From the NCBI GenBank assembly GCA_016184145.1, contig JACPDF010000033.1, positions 1 through 40,540 of the forward strand: a stretch of DNA of 40,540 bases, read 5' to 3'. This document shows, in pieces, positions 7,883-14,916 of this stretch. A program made the position numbers and the translations under genes. The number at the start of each line of letters is the position of its first letter. Positions within the stretch are counted from its first letter, which is position 1. This stretch comes from Candidatus Woesearchaeota archaeon. Lineage in GTDB: Archaea > Nanobdellota > Nanobdellia > Woesearchaeales > GW2011-AR4. A model generated the notes under the pieces. It had not been told where the DNA came from, did not search any database, and worked only from the letters and a program-made list of their open reading frames with translations.

Positions 7883-8043
7883 ATGAGACTCAAAATCAAA
7901 GACAATAAAAAAATCAAAATTTTTTTAAGCCTTTGATTTTGTAATCTATAACAAAAATGAAACTCAAAATCAAAGACAATGAAAATGGAATTTTCAAGCC
8001 TTTGATTTTCAAGGTGATAAGCAAATGAAATTGAAAATCAAAG
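7883..8043 (+). promoter_or_regulatory. Repeated leader with alternative hairpins before AMP phosphorylase
   Basis: Three near-identical gene-start sequences occur in a row at 7883, 7957 and 8025, reading MRLKIKDN, MKLKIKDN and MKLKIKDM. The first two are short frames of 17 and 23 codons (7883-7936, 7957-8028); the second overlaps the AMP phosphorylase ATG as ATGA. CAAAATCAAAG at 7891-7901 and 7965-7975, and GAAAATCAAAG at 8033-8043 inside the gene, alternate with CTTTGATTTTG (7931-7941) and CTTTGATTTTC (8000-8010). Thus 8000-8010 can pair with the upstream copy or with codons 3-7 of the gene. A T-run (7919-7926) lies in the first hairpin. Function as a translational or attenuation switch is inferred. 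Confidence 0.6.
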
Positions 8044-9512
8044 ACATGGACATTGCAACCGGAGGGCCATTAGTTGCTGTTATGAATAATAAAGACGCTA
8101 TGAAGTTTGACATACATCATCTTGACAGGATAAAGATAAAAAAAGGAAAGAAAGTAGAGACAGTGGTTGTGGGTATAGCGGAAAGCAGCAAAGCGATGCC
8201 GGAAGGAAGAATAGGTGTGTATGAAGAAGTCGTGGATTCTTTAAAGCTGAAGAATAATGACAAGGTAAGCATAATGCTTGCCAGAAAGCCCCTTTCCATA
8301 GAATTTATAAGAAAAAAACTTGATGGCAAGACATTAAACAAGAATGAGATAGACCAGATCGTGTGGGATATTGTCCATAACAAGCTCAGCGAGTCAGAGC
8401 TTACCTTCTTTGTTGCAGCCTGCTATACAAACCTCATGTCAATAGACGAGACAATTATGCTTACAAAGGCTATAGCAAAGCACGGAGCTACATTAAAGCT
8501 TGGCAAATACCCTGTAATTGACAAGCATTCTATTGGCGGAATTCCAGGAAACAGGACCACAATGGTTTTAGTGCCTATTATTGCAGCAGCCGGCCTTACA
8601 ATGCCCAAGACGTCAAGCAGGTCGATAACAAGCCCCGCAGGAACTGCTGACGCAATGGAGGTTCTTGCAAAAGTCTCATTTCCCATCAATAAGATGAAAG
8701 AGATAATTATGAAAACAAACGGGTGCATTGTATGGGGCGGCTCCCTGAATCTGGCCCCTGCTGATGACAAGATAATTACTGTCGAAAGAACCCTGGAGAT
8801 TGACGCCGAGAGCCAGCTGCTTGCTTCAATAATGGCGAAGAAATACTCCGCATCAAGCACTCATATTTTGATAGATATCCCTATTGGTAATGGAGGCAAA
8901 GTAAAAAACAAAGAAGAGGCATTAAAGCTTAAACAGGCTTTTGAGGAAGTTGGAAAAAGGCTTAGGAAGCATGTGAGGGTCATGATTACAGACGGGAAGC
9001 AGCCTATAGGCAACGGCATAGGCCCGGCATTGGAAGCAAGAGATGTTCTGTGGGTTTTGAGGAGGGACAAAAGGAGGCCCTTGGATCTTGAGAGAAAATG
9101 CATAGCGATGGCTGCTGAGATTCTCAAGATGACAGGAATCAAAGACAGCAAAAGCAAGGCTATGGAGATTTTAGAATCAGGCAAGGCTTATAAAAAAATG
9201 AAAGAGATAATAAAAGCCCAGAATGGAAAGATTTTTGATCCTGACCGCATAAGAATAGGGAAATTTGAGCTGGATATCAAGGCAGGAAAAAGCGGTGTTG
9301 TAAAGGGAATTGACAACAGGACAATTGCAAGATTAGCAAGGGTTGCTGGAGCACCGGCAGATAAAGGCGCGGGAATATATCTGTACAAGCATGTAAATGA
9401 TAAAATAAAAAAAGGAGAAAAGCTTTTTACAATCTATTCAGAAAGCAAACACAAGCTCAGGTTTGTGAAAGAAGCTATAAAAAAACTTCCAGGCACTATT
9501 GCAATAAAGTAA
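8025..9512 (+). CDS. deoA: AMP phosphorylase (archaeal thymidine phosphorylase family)
   Basis: 495 residues. The N-terminal domain of about 84 residues (MKLKIKDMDIATGGPLVAVM) is specific to the archaeal AMP phosphorylase branch. The nucleoside-phosphorylase core follows: helical part with LTKAIAKHGATL, phosphate/ribose region KHSIGGIPGNRTTMVLVP, signature SSRSITSPAGTADAMEVLA and C-terminal barrel-sandwich domain with AGKSGVVKGIDN. It converts AMP (also CMP, UMP) and phosphate to base plus ribose-1,5-bisphosphate; in the archaeal AMP pathway an isomerase and form III RuBisCO then act, but neither gene is in this window. Many DPANN genomes carry this enzyme for nucleotide salvage. Its first codons are part of the repeated leader upstream, which suggests control at translation initiation. 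Confidence 0.93.
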   Translation: MKLKIKDMDIATGGPLVAVMNNKDAMKFDIHHLDRIKIKKGKKVETVVVGIAESSKAMPEGRIGVYEEVVDSLKLKNNDKVSIMLARKPLSIEFIRKKLDGKTLNKNEIDQIVWDIVHNKLSESELTFFVAACYTNLMSIDETIMLTKAIAKHGATLKLGKYPVIDKHSIGGIPGNRTTMVLVPIIAAAGLTMPKTSSRSITSPAGTADAMEVLAKVSFPINKMKEIIMKTNGCIVWGGSLNLAPADDKIITVERTLEIDAESQLLASIMAKKYSASSTHILIDIPIGNGGKVKNKEEALKLKQAFEEVGKRLRKHVRVMITDGKQPIGNGIGPALEARDVLWVLRRDKRRPLDLERKCIAMAAEILKMTGIKDSKSKAMEILESGKAYKKMKEIIKAQNGKIFDPDRIRIGKFELDIKAGKSGVVKGIDNRTIARLARVAGAPADKGAGIYLYKHVNDKIKKGEKLFTIYSESKHKLRFVKEAIKKLPGTIAIK

Positions 9513-9539
9513 CTTTTTTATAATAAAAGCGCAATTTTC

Positions 9540-11672
9540 ATGGAAATGGAAAAAAGAGGGATATTTTTTTTATTCTGCATGCTTATTCTGCTTATTTTAG
9601 CACCAAATGCGCTTTCCATCTACGAAGAGCTTCTGTTTTCAGATACTGTTGAAGATGGTGATGCAGTAAATATATCGGGAAAGGAATTTGAGTTTAGGAT
9701 AGACTACCAGAGCAGCAAGGTGTTCATAGAGATTGACGTTTCCGGATTAATAGTGGAAAGCGGACACTGCCAGATAAAAGACAACCTTCACATATGCGTG
9801 CAGAATGTTTCTTTCTCATACCGCAATTATGATCCTTGGTATGATGTCTACAAGGCTGAAGTAGAGATTTACCAGATAAAATCAAGTCTGGATGTAACGC
9901 ATACAATAAGCAAGGAGAACCTGTTGATAGACGAAGAGGCTACCGGAGTGCTGTCTTTTGATAATACGGCTGATATATCTGCAAAAGATGTCACGGCAAC
10001 TATGCCAATACCTTCAAATCTGATAATTACAGAAATAGAAGGCTGCAAGCAGACTGAAGGAATTATTTTGTTTAAGAATGATGTCACTCCAAGACAAATA
10101 AAGACATGCACCTACAAGGTCAAAGGCGTTTCTGGCGGTGATTATGAGCTTGGGGCGAATGTAACCTATTTTAATGGAGTGGAAACAGAAAGCATAATTC
10201 CCGGAGCCATAACAGGGAAGGTCTATAATTATTCCCTTAAAATAAAATATAATGCAAAGAGCAGCATGTTCAACATCTACGAAAAATTCAATCTAACTAT
10301 AGCGGCAGAAAACACTAATGACGAGCATGATCTTACTGTTACTGCATTAAGCGTAAAGATACCTGAAAGGCTGCTACTGGTCAAAGAGCCCAAGGAAATG
10401 ACCGGAACAAATAAGCTGCTGAGCTGGAGCGGACCTTTGAAGGCAAAGGAAAGCAGGAATTTCACAATGGAGCTGCAGTCATCGACAACTGGGGACTTTT
10501 CAATTATTGCTGATGCGAGCTATAAGATAAGCAAGTTTTTGCTGGAAACAGAGGAAAGTTTTGACGTTAAGGTTGACTGCCAATGCCCTTACATTGAGCA
10601 TGATTTCTCGCAGAATATTGTTGTTGCAGGACAGAGAGCAGTGCTTATAGCAGACCTCGTTAATCCAGGACCCAATGGTTTCAAGAATGTTAGGCTGAGT
10701 TATGTTACAGATGTTCCTGGAATAGAGCCAAAATCAACTACTTATAGCAGCATTAGGGCAGGAGAAAGGATAAGGGTGTTTGATTCTTCTGTAATTGCTC
10801 CTGGTTTAGGAGAGGCATATTACTTTAACGTGACTTCAGTTTATGAGTCGTCAGCAAACGAGGTTTTTATCAAAAAGAAAAGCATACAAATTGGAGTAAA
10901 CATTGCAGAAGTCGAGACAGAAGAAGAGGACCAGCAGCAAAATGAAGAGCAAATAGAAGAGAAAAAAGAGGAAAATGTCTCCTTGACTTCTGAAAAAATT
11001 GAGGAAATAAAGGAAGAGAAAGAAGAAGAGAAAAAAGAAGGAAAAAGCGAAGGAATGCCTGCGGTAACAATACAGGACGAGAAAAAAACGCCTTTTGTGG
11101 CATTTTTTGCCATCGCCTTTATTTTAGGCTTGGTACTATTTCTGGTTTTTCTTATTAGCCTGAAGAAGAAAAAGGGTTTGGTAAAAATAGGAGGGCCAGA
11201 ATCTATGGGTAAAAAAAGAGAGCGGCTAGAACAGGAGATAAAAGAATTTTTATCAAGTACTGCTGCAAAAAAAGAGACTAAGGTAAGACCCGAAATGGTC
11301 AATGATATTTTGAAAACGAGCGCTGACGACCTCTACGAGCTTGTTAAATCAAGGGAAAAAATTTCTGTCGAGGAAGCTGCCAAGCTGCTCAGGATGCCGA
11401 TAAATACTGTGCATGCATTGGTTGATTTTCTTGTTGAGGAGAAGATGTTTGGTATAGAGTACAAGTTTACCACTGCTTATATCTATATAAGCCAAGAACA
11501 TCCAAAAAGTGGAGAATCTTTCCAAGGCAGCTTCGCAAAAAACATGGCAGCAAAAGAGGAGACGGAATACGAAAACTTGGCAAAGCAGACGAGAGAAATT
11601 GGAGAAACCTTTGAAAAAGAAGAGGAACCAAAGAAAAAAGGATTTCTTGGAAGAGTCTTTAGGAAAAAATAA
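9540..11672 (+). CDS. Large exported membrane protein with cytoplasmic winged-helix-like domain
   Basis: 710 residues, family not recognised. An N-terminal signal peptide (about 6-26) is followed by an external region of about 430 residues made of beta-rich repeats of the CARDB/DUF11 kind (patterns like LLIDEEATGVLSFDNTA and AVLIADLVNPGPNGF). Next come a very acidic Glu/Lys linker (about 460-512), one membrane helix (about 517-540, FFAIAFILGLVLFLVFLISL) and a basic stop-transfer. The cytoplasmic tail has a helix-turn-helix-like stretch (EKISVEEAAKLLRMPINTVHALVDFLVEEKMFG, here in part) and a basic end. The layout resembles a surface sensor with an internal wHTH output, but signalling is inference. 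The stop codon is one base from the 3' end of the convergent tRNA-Ser. Confidence 0.7.
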   Translation: MEMEKRGIFFLFCMLILLILAPNALSIYEELLFSDTVEDGDAVNISGKEFEFRIDYQSSKVFIEIDVSGLIVESGHCQIKDNLHICVQNVSFSYRNYDPWYDVYKAEVEIYQIKSSLDVTHTISKENLLIDEEATGVLSFDNTADISAKDVTATMPIPSNLIITEIEGCKQTEGIILFKNDVTPRQIKTCTYKVKGVSGGDYELGANVTYFNGVETESIIPGAITGKVYNYSLKIKYNAKSSMFNIYEKFNLTIAAENTNDEHDLTVTALSVKIPERLLLVKEPKEMTGTNKLLSWSGPLKAKESRNFTMELQSSTTGDFSIIADASYKISKFLLETEESFDVKVDCQCPYIEHDFSQNIVVAGQRAVLIADLVNPGPNGFKNVRLSYVTDVPGIEPKSTTYSSIRAGERIRVFDSSVIAPGLGEAYYFNVTSVYESSANEVFIKKKSIQIGVNIAEVETEEEDQQQNEEQIEEKKEENVSLTSEKIEEIKEEKEEEKKEGKSEGMPAVTIQDEKKTPFVAFFAIAFILGLVLFLVFLISLKKKKGLVKIGGPESMGKKRERLEQEIKEFLSSTAAKKETKVRPEMVNDILKTSADDLYELVKSREKISVEEAAKLLRMPINTVHALVDFLVEEKMFGIEYKFTTAYIYISQEHPKSGESFQGSFAKNMAAKEETEYENLAKQTREIGETFEKEEEPKKKGFLGRVFRKK

Positions 11673-11687
11673 ACGCCGACGCCCGGA

Positions 11688-11714
11688 CTTTCACCGATTT
11701 TTGGAAAAAATCGT
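11688..11714 (-). other. tRNA-Ser intron 2, T-loop (59/60)
   Basis: 27-nt intron. The centre TTCA (11720-11717) pairs perfectly with TGAA (11693-11690), the bulges are AAA (11716-11714) and AGT (11689-11687), and the intron stem CGATTTTT/AAAAATCG closes a TCC loop. Confidence 0.86.
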
Positions 11715-11746
11715 TTTGAACCGAGATACCCTTGCGGGAACCAGCT

Positions 11747-11781
11747 TGCTAGTTGCCGTAAATTCGCAAAGCGAATTTAAA
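11747..11781 (-). other. tRNA-Ser intron 1, position 37/38
   Basis: 35-nt intron with a perfect 9-pair internal hairpin (TAAATTCGC with GCGAATTTA, loop TTT). The BHB is relaxed: loop CTTG (32-35) faces CTAG (11752-11749) with one T-T mismatch; the bulges are AGT and CAA. Boundaries restore the 7-nt loop CTTGAGA. Confidence 0.7.
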
Positions 11782-11918
11782 CTCAAGGCTAGCGCAATGC
11801 CAGGTTATGCGACGTCGGCATAAGAGAAAATAATAAAATTCGATTTAATATTAAATAGTTTTCGTATATTTAGTAGCGGACATAAATTATAGTTTATGAA
11901 TATTCTAGAATTAAAGCC

Positions 11919-12098
11919 CTATTTCTTCCCTTTTGTTTGCTTAGGAGGCAGTAAAACAGGTATTCCTTCCCTTATTGGGTATTTTTGGCTGCATTTAACG
12001 CATACAAGGCCTTTTTTGTCTTTAGTGTACCTTAAGTCAGCTCTGCAGAGCGGACAGGCCAAAATATCGAACAAATCCTTTGGAATCGGGTCCTTCAT
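11919..12098 (-). CDS. Trm112-like zinc-binding protein
   Basis: 59 residues from ATG at 12098. Two Cys pairs (ILACPLC and LVCVKCSQKYPI) frame a zinc-ribbon fold, and the ends MKDPIPKDLFD and YPIREGIPVLLP match the Trm112/UPF0434 family. Trm112 proteins activate several methyltransferases acting on tRNA, rRNA and release factor, so a partner here could be the PrmC/Mtq2-like enzyme encoded at 13534-14727 (inference). An upstream in-frame ATG at 12125 is rejected because a TATA box (AGTATATAAAAT on the minus strand, about 12126-12137) would leave it upstream of the transcript start; from 12098 the message is nearly leaderless. Confidence 0.85.
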   Translation of the reverse strand: MKDPIPKDLFDILACPLCRADLRYTKDKKGLVCVKCSQKYPIREGIPVLLPPKQTKGKK

Positions 12099-12265
12099 CG
12101 TGGTAAAGCTCTTAATTTTCAGCAAATTTTATATACTAATCGAAATATTTATATAATAGTGGTGTTTCCTCTTTATAAATATTGTTATACTTTGATTGTT
12201 ATATCCAATATTATTTTTATTGAAGGGGTGGATGTATATTAAATTTTTGATAAACATAATCGTAA

Positions 12266-12271
12266 GGAGGT
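12266..12271 (+). promoter_or_regulatory. Strong Shine-Dalgarno of TFB gene
   Basis: GGAGGT lies seven bases before the TFB ATG. TATA-like boxes TTTATATAAT (about 12148-12157) and CTTTATAAATA (about 12172-12182) lie upstream, implying a leadered message of roughly 70-100 nt, unlike most neighbours. Confidence 0.7.
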
Positions 12272-12277
12272 ATCAAA

Positions 12278-13207
12278 ATGCCCGAATTAGTCAAAAAATG
12301 CCCTGAATGCGGCGGAATAAACCTTAACTGGAATAAGGAAAGGGGAGAAATAATCTGCAAAGATTGCGGTCTAGTCATAGAAGAAAAGATGGTTGACTTT
12401 ACGCAGGAATGGCGCGAGTTTGATTCTGAAGGCGGAGAAGCAAGGCGCAGAGCAGGCGCTCCTATGACATATACACAGTATGATCATGGCTTAGGCACAG
12501 AGGTAGGCCAGAAAGCTGATTTGTTTAAATTAGGAGGCAAGGAGAGGAACAAATTCTTCAGGTTAAGGAAATGGCAGTATAGGATTTCAACTGCTATTGA
12601 AAGAAACCTGAAATTGGCTTTAGCTGAGCTAAAGAGAGTAAGCTCTTATTTGAAATTGCCAAAATCTGTTGAAGAGGAATCAGCCAGAATCTATACTTTA
12701 GCTGTCCAAAGAGGCTTGGTTAGGGGAAGGAGCATGGAAAGCGTAGTTGCAGGAGCTTTATATGCAGCTTGCAGGAGGCATGATGTTCCCAGGACTTTAG
12801 ATGAGCTTTCAGAGGCTTCTGGCATTGAAAAGAAAGAAATAGGAAGGACTTACAGGTTCGTAACCCGTGAATTGGGCATTACAATTTTGCCGTCTAATCC
12901 AGCAGACTATATTGCAAGATTTGCCTCATCTTTAAAGTTAAGCGCAGAAAGCCAGAGCAATGCCATTGAGATATTAGAGAAAGCGCAGAAAGCTGAACTG
13001 ACTTCGGGAAGAGGGCCAACAGGAATAGCGGCTGCCGCTTTGTACGTATCTGCCTTGCTGCATGGCGAAAAAAGAACTCAAAGGGAAGTTGCTGATGTTG
13101 CCGGTGTAACAGAAGTTACAATAAGAAACCGCTATAAAGAGCTTCTTGACGAGCTAAGCCTTGACAAAGAAATCAAGAAAAAGAAGAAAGGAAAGAGAAG
13201 GAAATAA
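12278..13207 (+). CDS. tfb: Transcription initiation factor B (TFB)
   Basis: 309 residues, the archaeal TFIIB homologue that bridges TBP-TATA and RNA polymerase. The N-terminal zinc ribbon uses CPECGG (Cys9, Cys12) and CKDCG; the B-reader/linker includes DFTQEWREFDSEGGEARRRAG and GLGTEV. Two cyclin-like repeats follow (about 110-200 and 205-300), the second ending in a helix-turn-helix (QREVADVAGVTEVTIRNRYKEL) that reads the BRE element. The C-terminus is a Lys/Arg-rich tail. Length and motifs are typical. It is preceded by a strong ribosome-binding site and shares its upstream region with the divergent Trm112-like gene. Confidence 0.96.
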   Translation: MPELVKKCPECGGINLNWNKERGEIICKDCGLVIEEKMVDFTQEWREFDSEGGEARRRAGAPMTYTQYDHGLGTEVGQKADLFKLGGKERNKFFRLRKWQYRISTAIERNLKLALAELKRVSSYLKLPKSVEEESARIYTLAVQRGLVRGRSMESVVAGALYAACRRHDVPRTLDELSEASGIEKKEIGRTYRFVTRELGITILPSNPADYIARFASSLKLSAESQSNAIEILEKAQKAELTSGRGPTGIAAAALYVSALLHGEKRTQREVADVAGVTEVTIRNRYKELLDELSLDKEIKKKKKGKRRK

Positions 13208-13224
13208 TTTCTTTTTATTTTATT

Positions 13225-13530
13225 CTATCTTATTTTCGTAATTATTCTTTTTTTATCTTCAATCCTATTGTTTTTGATTTTAATGCCCTCTTTCCTCAGC
13301 ATTCTGGCTTTGGCTTTTAATCCATGGGCAAAACCATGCAAGTGTCCCTGAGAATTAACAACCCTATGGCACGGCACTTTAGGCGCATAGGGATTCTTGT
13401 TTAATGCCTGGCCTACTGCCCTGTAAGCTTTAGTCCTCATTGCTTCTGCTATTGCTTTGTAAGTTACAACTCTGCCTTTCGGGACTTTGCTGCATAATTC
13501 GTATACTCTGTCTTGGAATTTTGTCGGCAT
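13225..13530 (-). CDS. ogt: O6-alkylguanine-DNA alkyltransferase, C-terminal domain only
   Basis: 101 residues. The DNA-binding helix-turn-helix VVTYKAIAEAMRTKAYRAVGQAL is followed by the active-site motif PCHRVV with acceptor Cys54; the next segment GHLHGFAHGLKAKARMLRKEGI matches the C-terminal half of MGMT/Ogt. It transfers alkyl groups from O6-alkylguanine to its own cysteine in a suicide reaction. The N-terminal domain of classical MGMT is absent, as in short archaeal and ATL forms; the presence of Cys rather than Trp points to a true transferase. It is converted from the same strand as, and lies three bases after, the methyltransferase-kinase gene, so the two are probably co-transcribed. 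Confidence 0.88.
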   Translation of the reverse strand: MPTKFQDRVYELCSKVPKGRVVTYKAIAEAMRTKAYRAVGQALNKNPYAPKVPCHRVVNSQGHLHGFAHGLKAKARMLRKEGIKIKNNRIEDKKRIITKIR

Positions 13531-13533
13531 TTT

Positions 13534-14727
13534 TTATTTTATCTCGCTAATTATTTTATTTAAATTATTTTTATTGATTCTTTTTTTGTAATTTTTCGCA
13601 TTGGCTATCATTTTTTTATTACTGATTTTTATCCTATTGTTTTTTAATAATTGCAAAATTCTTTTTGAAATGAGGAAATCGCAAAACTGTGTGACATTTC
13701 CGGGGTTTTTGATATAGTGGGATCTTTCAAAATCCAGCAATACGGGCCTGTTTTTATTGCTTATTATCACATGCTTTACGGGATGGGACATCTCTTCCTT
13801 ATTAATATTTAATTTATCCATTTCAAATAATTGCTCAAAAATATTTTTTATTGCCTTTAACACTCCTTTTTTATCGGCTTTTTTGCTTTCCAAAAATTCC
13901 GTAAATGCGATGCCATCAACAAACTCATATACGAGGAAATCTTGTCCATGGAACAGTAATCTAGGGCCGATATTTTTTTTATTTAGGACCTTCAAAAAAT
14001 TGGCTTCGTTTTCTATCCTTAAAATGGCCTCGCTTCTTGGATTCTTTGTTTTTATAGCAATTTTTTTGCTTTTATACCTGCCAATGAAAATAAAGCCCCT
14101 TTTTCCTTTTGCAAAATATCTTATGTTTTGTATTTTCTTGCTTTCTAATTTTTTCAATATTGGAGATTTTTTAATTAAATACGCATATAATTCCTCAAAG
14201 AAAATCTTTTGCGTTTCCAACAATTCAAAATCCAATAAATTTTTCCTTATGAATTCGTCAACTTTGTCTTTTTTTGTCAATGAGGAGAAAACAATCAAAA
14301 TTATTCCGTCTGCTTTCAGATAATTATTAGCTTGATTCAAAAATTTTTCAATGGTTTCATATCCTTTTTTTCCGCCTTCTACAGTAAGGTCTTTCAGCCT
14401 TATGTCTTCCGGCAGGTAAGGGGGATTGAATGTTATAGTGTCAAATTTCCTGTTTTTTAAGCTTTTATTTTCTTCAAAGATTTTAAATAAATCTGAAACT
14501 AAAAATTTAATTTTCTTATTAACAATATTTTTTTTGCAATGCTCAATTACTTCTTCCTGCACATCTAATGCAATCACAGACTTTACCTTATTATTATGGG
14601 AAGCAGTTATTGCCTGTATTCCGAAGCCGATTCCCATGTCCAGAACAAGGCCTTTAGCATGCTGCCTAACATATTTCTCTAACAAAGTGGAGTCTTCTCT
14701 TGGTTCATATATGGGGCAATTTGGCAT
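13534..14727 (-). CDS. Fused PrmC/Mtq2-like methyltransferase and COG2112-type protein kinase
   Basis: 397 residues from ATG at 14727. Residues 1-185 are a HemK/PrmC-type SAM methyltransferase: start IYEPREDSTLLEKY, motif I LDMGIGFGIQA, and substrate motif NPPY at 101-104, which in this family methylates a glutamine (release-factor GGQ). Residues about 190-397 resemble the archaeal COG2112 kinase: Lys226 in IAIKTK, Glu242 in helix C, hinge FLVYEFVDG, HPVKHV in the catalytic loop and metal-binding LDFERS (332-334), then NVTQFCDFL. The fusion predicts coupled protein modification and phosphorylation. A longer start at 14775 is rejected because it would overlap tRNA-Ala; the ATG used lies five bases past the tRNA end. 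Confidence 0.85.
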   Translation of the reverse strand: MPNCPIYEPREDSTLLEKYVRQHAKGLVLDMGIGFGIQAITASHNNKVKSVIALDVQEEVIEHCKKNIVNKKIKFLVSDLFKIFEENKSLKNRKFDTITFNPPYLPEDIRLKDLTVEGGKKGYETIEKFLNQANNYLKADGIILIVFSSLTKKDKVDEFIRKNLLDFELLETQKIFFEELYAYLIKKSPILKKLESKKIQNIRYFAKGKRGFIFIGRYKSKKIAIKTKNPRSEAILRIENEANFLKVLNKKNIGPRLLFHGQDFLVYEFVDGIAFTEFLESKKADKKGVLKAIKNIFEQLFEMDKLNINKEEMSHPVKHVIISNKNRPVLLDFERSHYIKNPGNVTQFCDFLISKRILQLLKNNRIKISNKKMIANAKNYKKRINKNNLNKIISEIK

Positions 14728-14746
14728 TATAATGGACCCGCCGAGA

Positions 14747-14774
14747 CTTTCAAGCCATGTCTGGGACAAGGGCA
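14747..14774 (-). other. tRNA-Ala intron 2, T-loop (59/60)
   Basis: 28-nt intron. The centre TTCA (14780-14777) pairs perfectly with TGAA (14752-14749), the bulges are AAT (14776-14774) and AGT (14748-14746), and the intron helix uses GCC/GGC and TGTC/GACA. Confidence 0.9.
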
Positions 14775-14796
14775 TTTGAACTCGGAGTTACTTCCC

Positions 14797-14844
14797 CGTT
14801 CGGCGCTTTGCGGCGAACGCCAGCGAATCTTTGATTCTAGCGCG
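14797..14844 (-). other. tRNA-Ala intron 1, position 37/38
   Basis: 48-nt intron with a textbook BHB: centre TTCG (14850-14847) with CGAA (14802-14799), bulges CAC (14846-14844) and CGG (14798-14796), intron helix GCGCT/AGCGC, and two internal hairpins (GAATC-AAA-GATTC and GGCG-TTC-GCC). Confidence 0.92.
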
Positions 14845-14916
14845 TGCGAAGGAAGTGTCATGCCGGATTAGACCACGGGCCCAACAAGAAACAGTTATTT
14901 TATTCTGTTTTTAATT

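Larger units (their letters stand above)
11674..11819 (-). tRNA. tRNA-Ser(TGA) with two introns
   Basis: On the minus strand acceptor GCCGACG (11819-11813) pairs with CGTCGGC (11681-11675) and the discriminator is G (11674), as expected for Ser. The D stem is GCA/TGC, the anticodon stem CTAGC (11792-11788) pairs with GCTGG (11745-11741), and the anticodon TGA is at 11785-11783. The long variable arm (11740-11726) contains CCC-GCAA-GGG, a class II feature. The T stem is CTCGG/CCGGG. Exons 11819-11782, 11746-11715 and 11687-11674 give an 84-nt mature tRNA with T-loop TTCAAAT. A TATA-like CTATTTAATATTAAAT lies upstream at about 11845-11860. Confidence 0.9.
14733..14882 (-). tRNA. tRNA-Ala(CGC) with two introns
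   Basis: On the minus strand acceptor GGGCCCG (14882-14876) pairs with CGGGTCC (14740-14734), including the G3-U70 wobble that is the alanine identity mark; discriminator A. The D arm is GTCTAATCCGGCATGAC, the anticodon stem CTTCC (14855-14851) pairs with GGAAG (14795-14791), the variable loop is TAACT and the T stem CCGAG/CTCGG. Exons 14882-14845, 14796-14775 and 14746-14733 give a 74-nt mature tRNA with anticodon loop TTCGCAG (anticodon CGC at 14848-14846) and T-loop TTCAAAT. Both BHB motifs are perfect. Confidence 0.94.

Noticed and set aside
12099-12125. Upstream ATG for the Trm112-like gene
   Set aside because: It lies between the TATA box and the expected transcript start.
14728-14775. 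N-terminal extension of the methyltransferase-kinase frame
   Set aside because: It overlaps the 3' part of tRNA-Ala, and family members start near IYEPRED, which matches the ATG at 14727.
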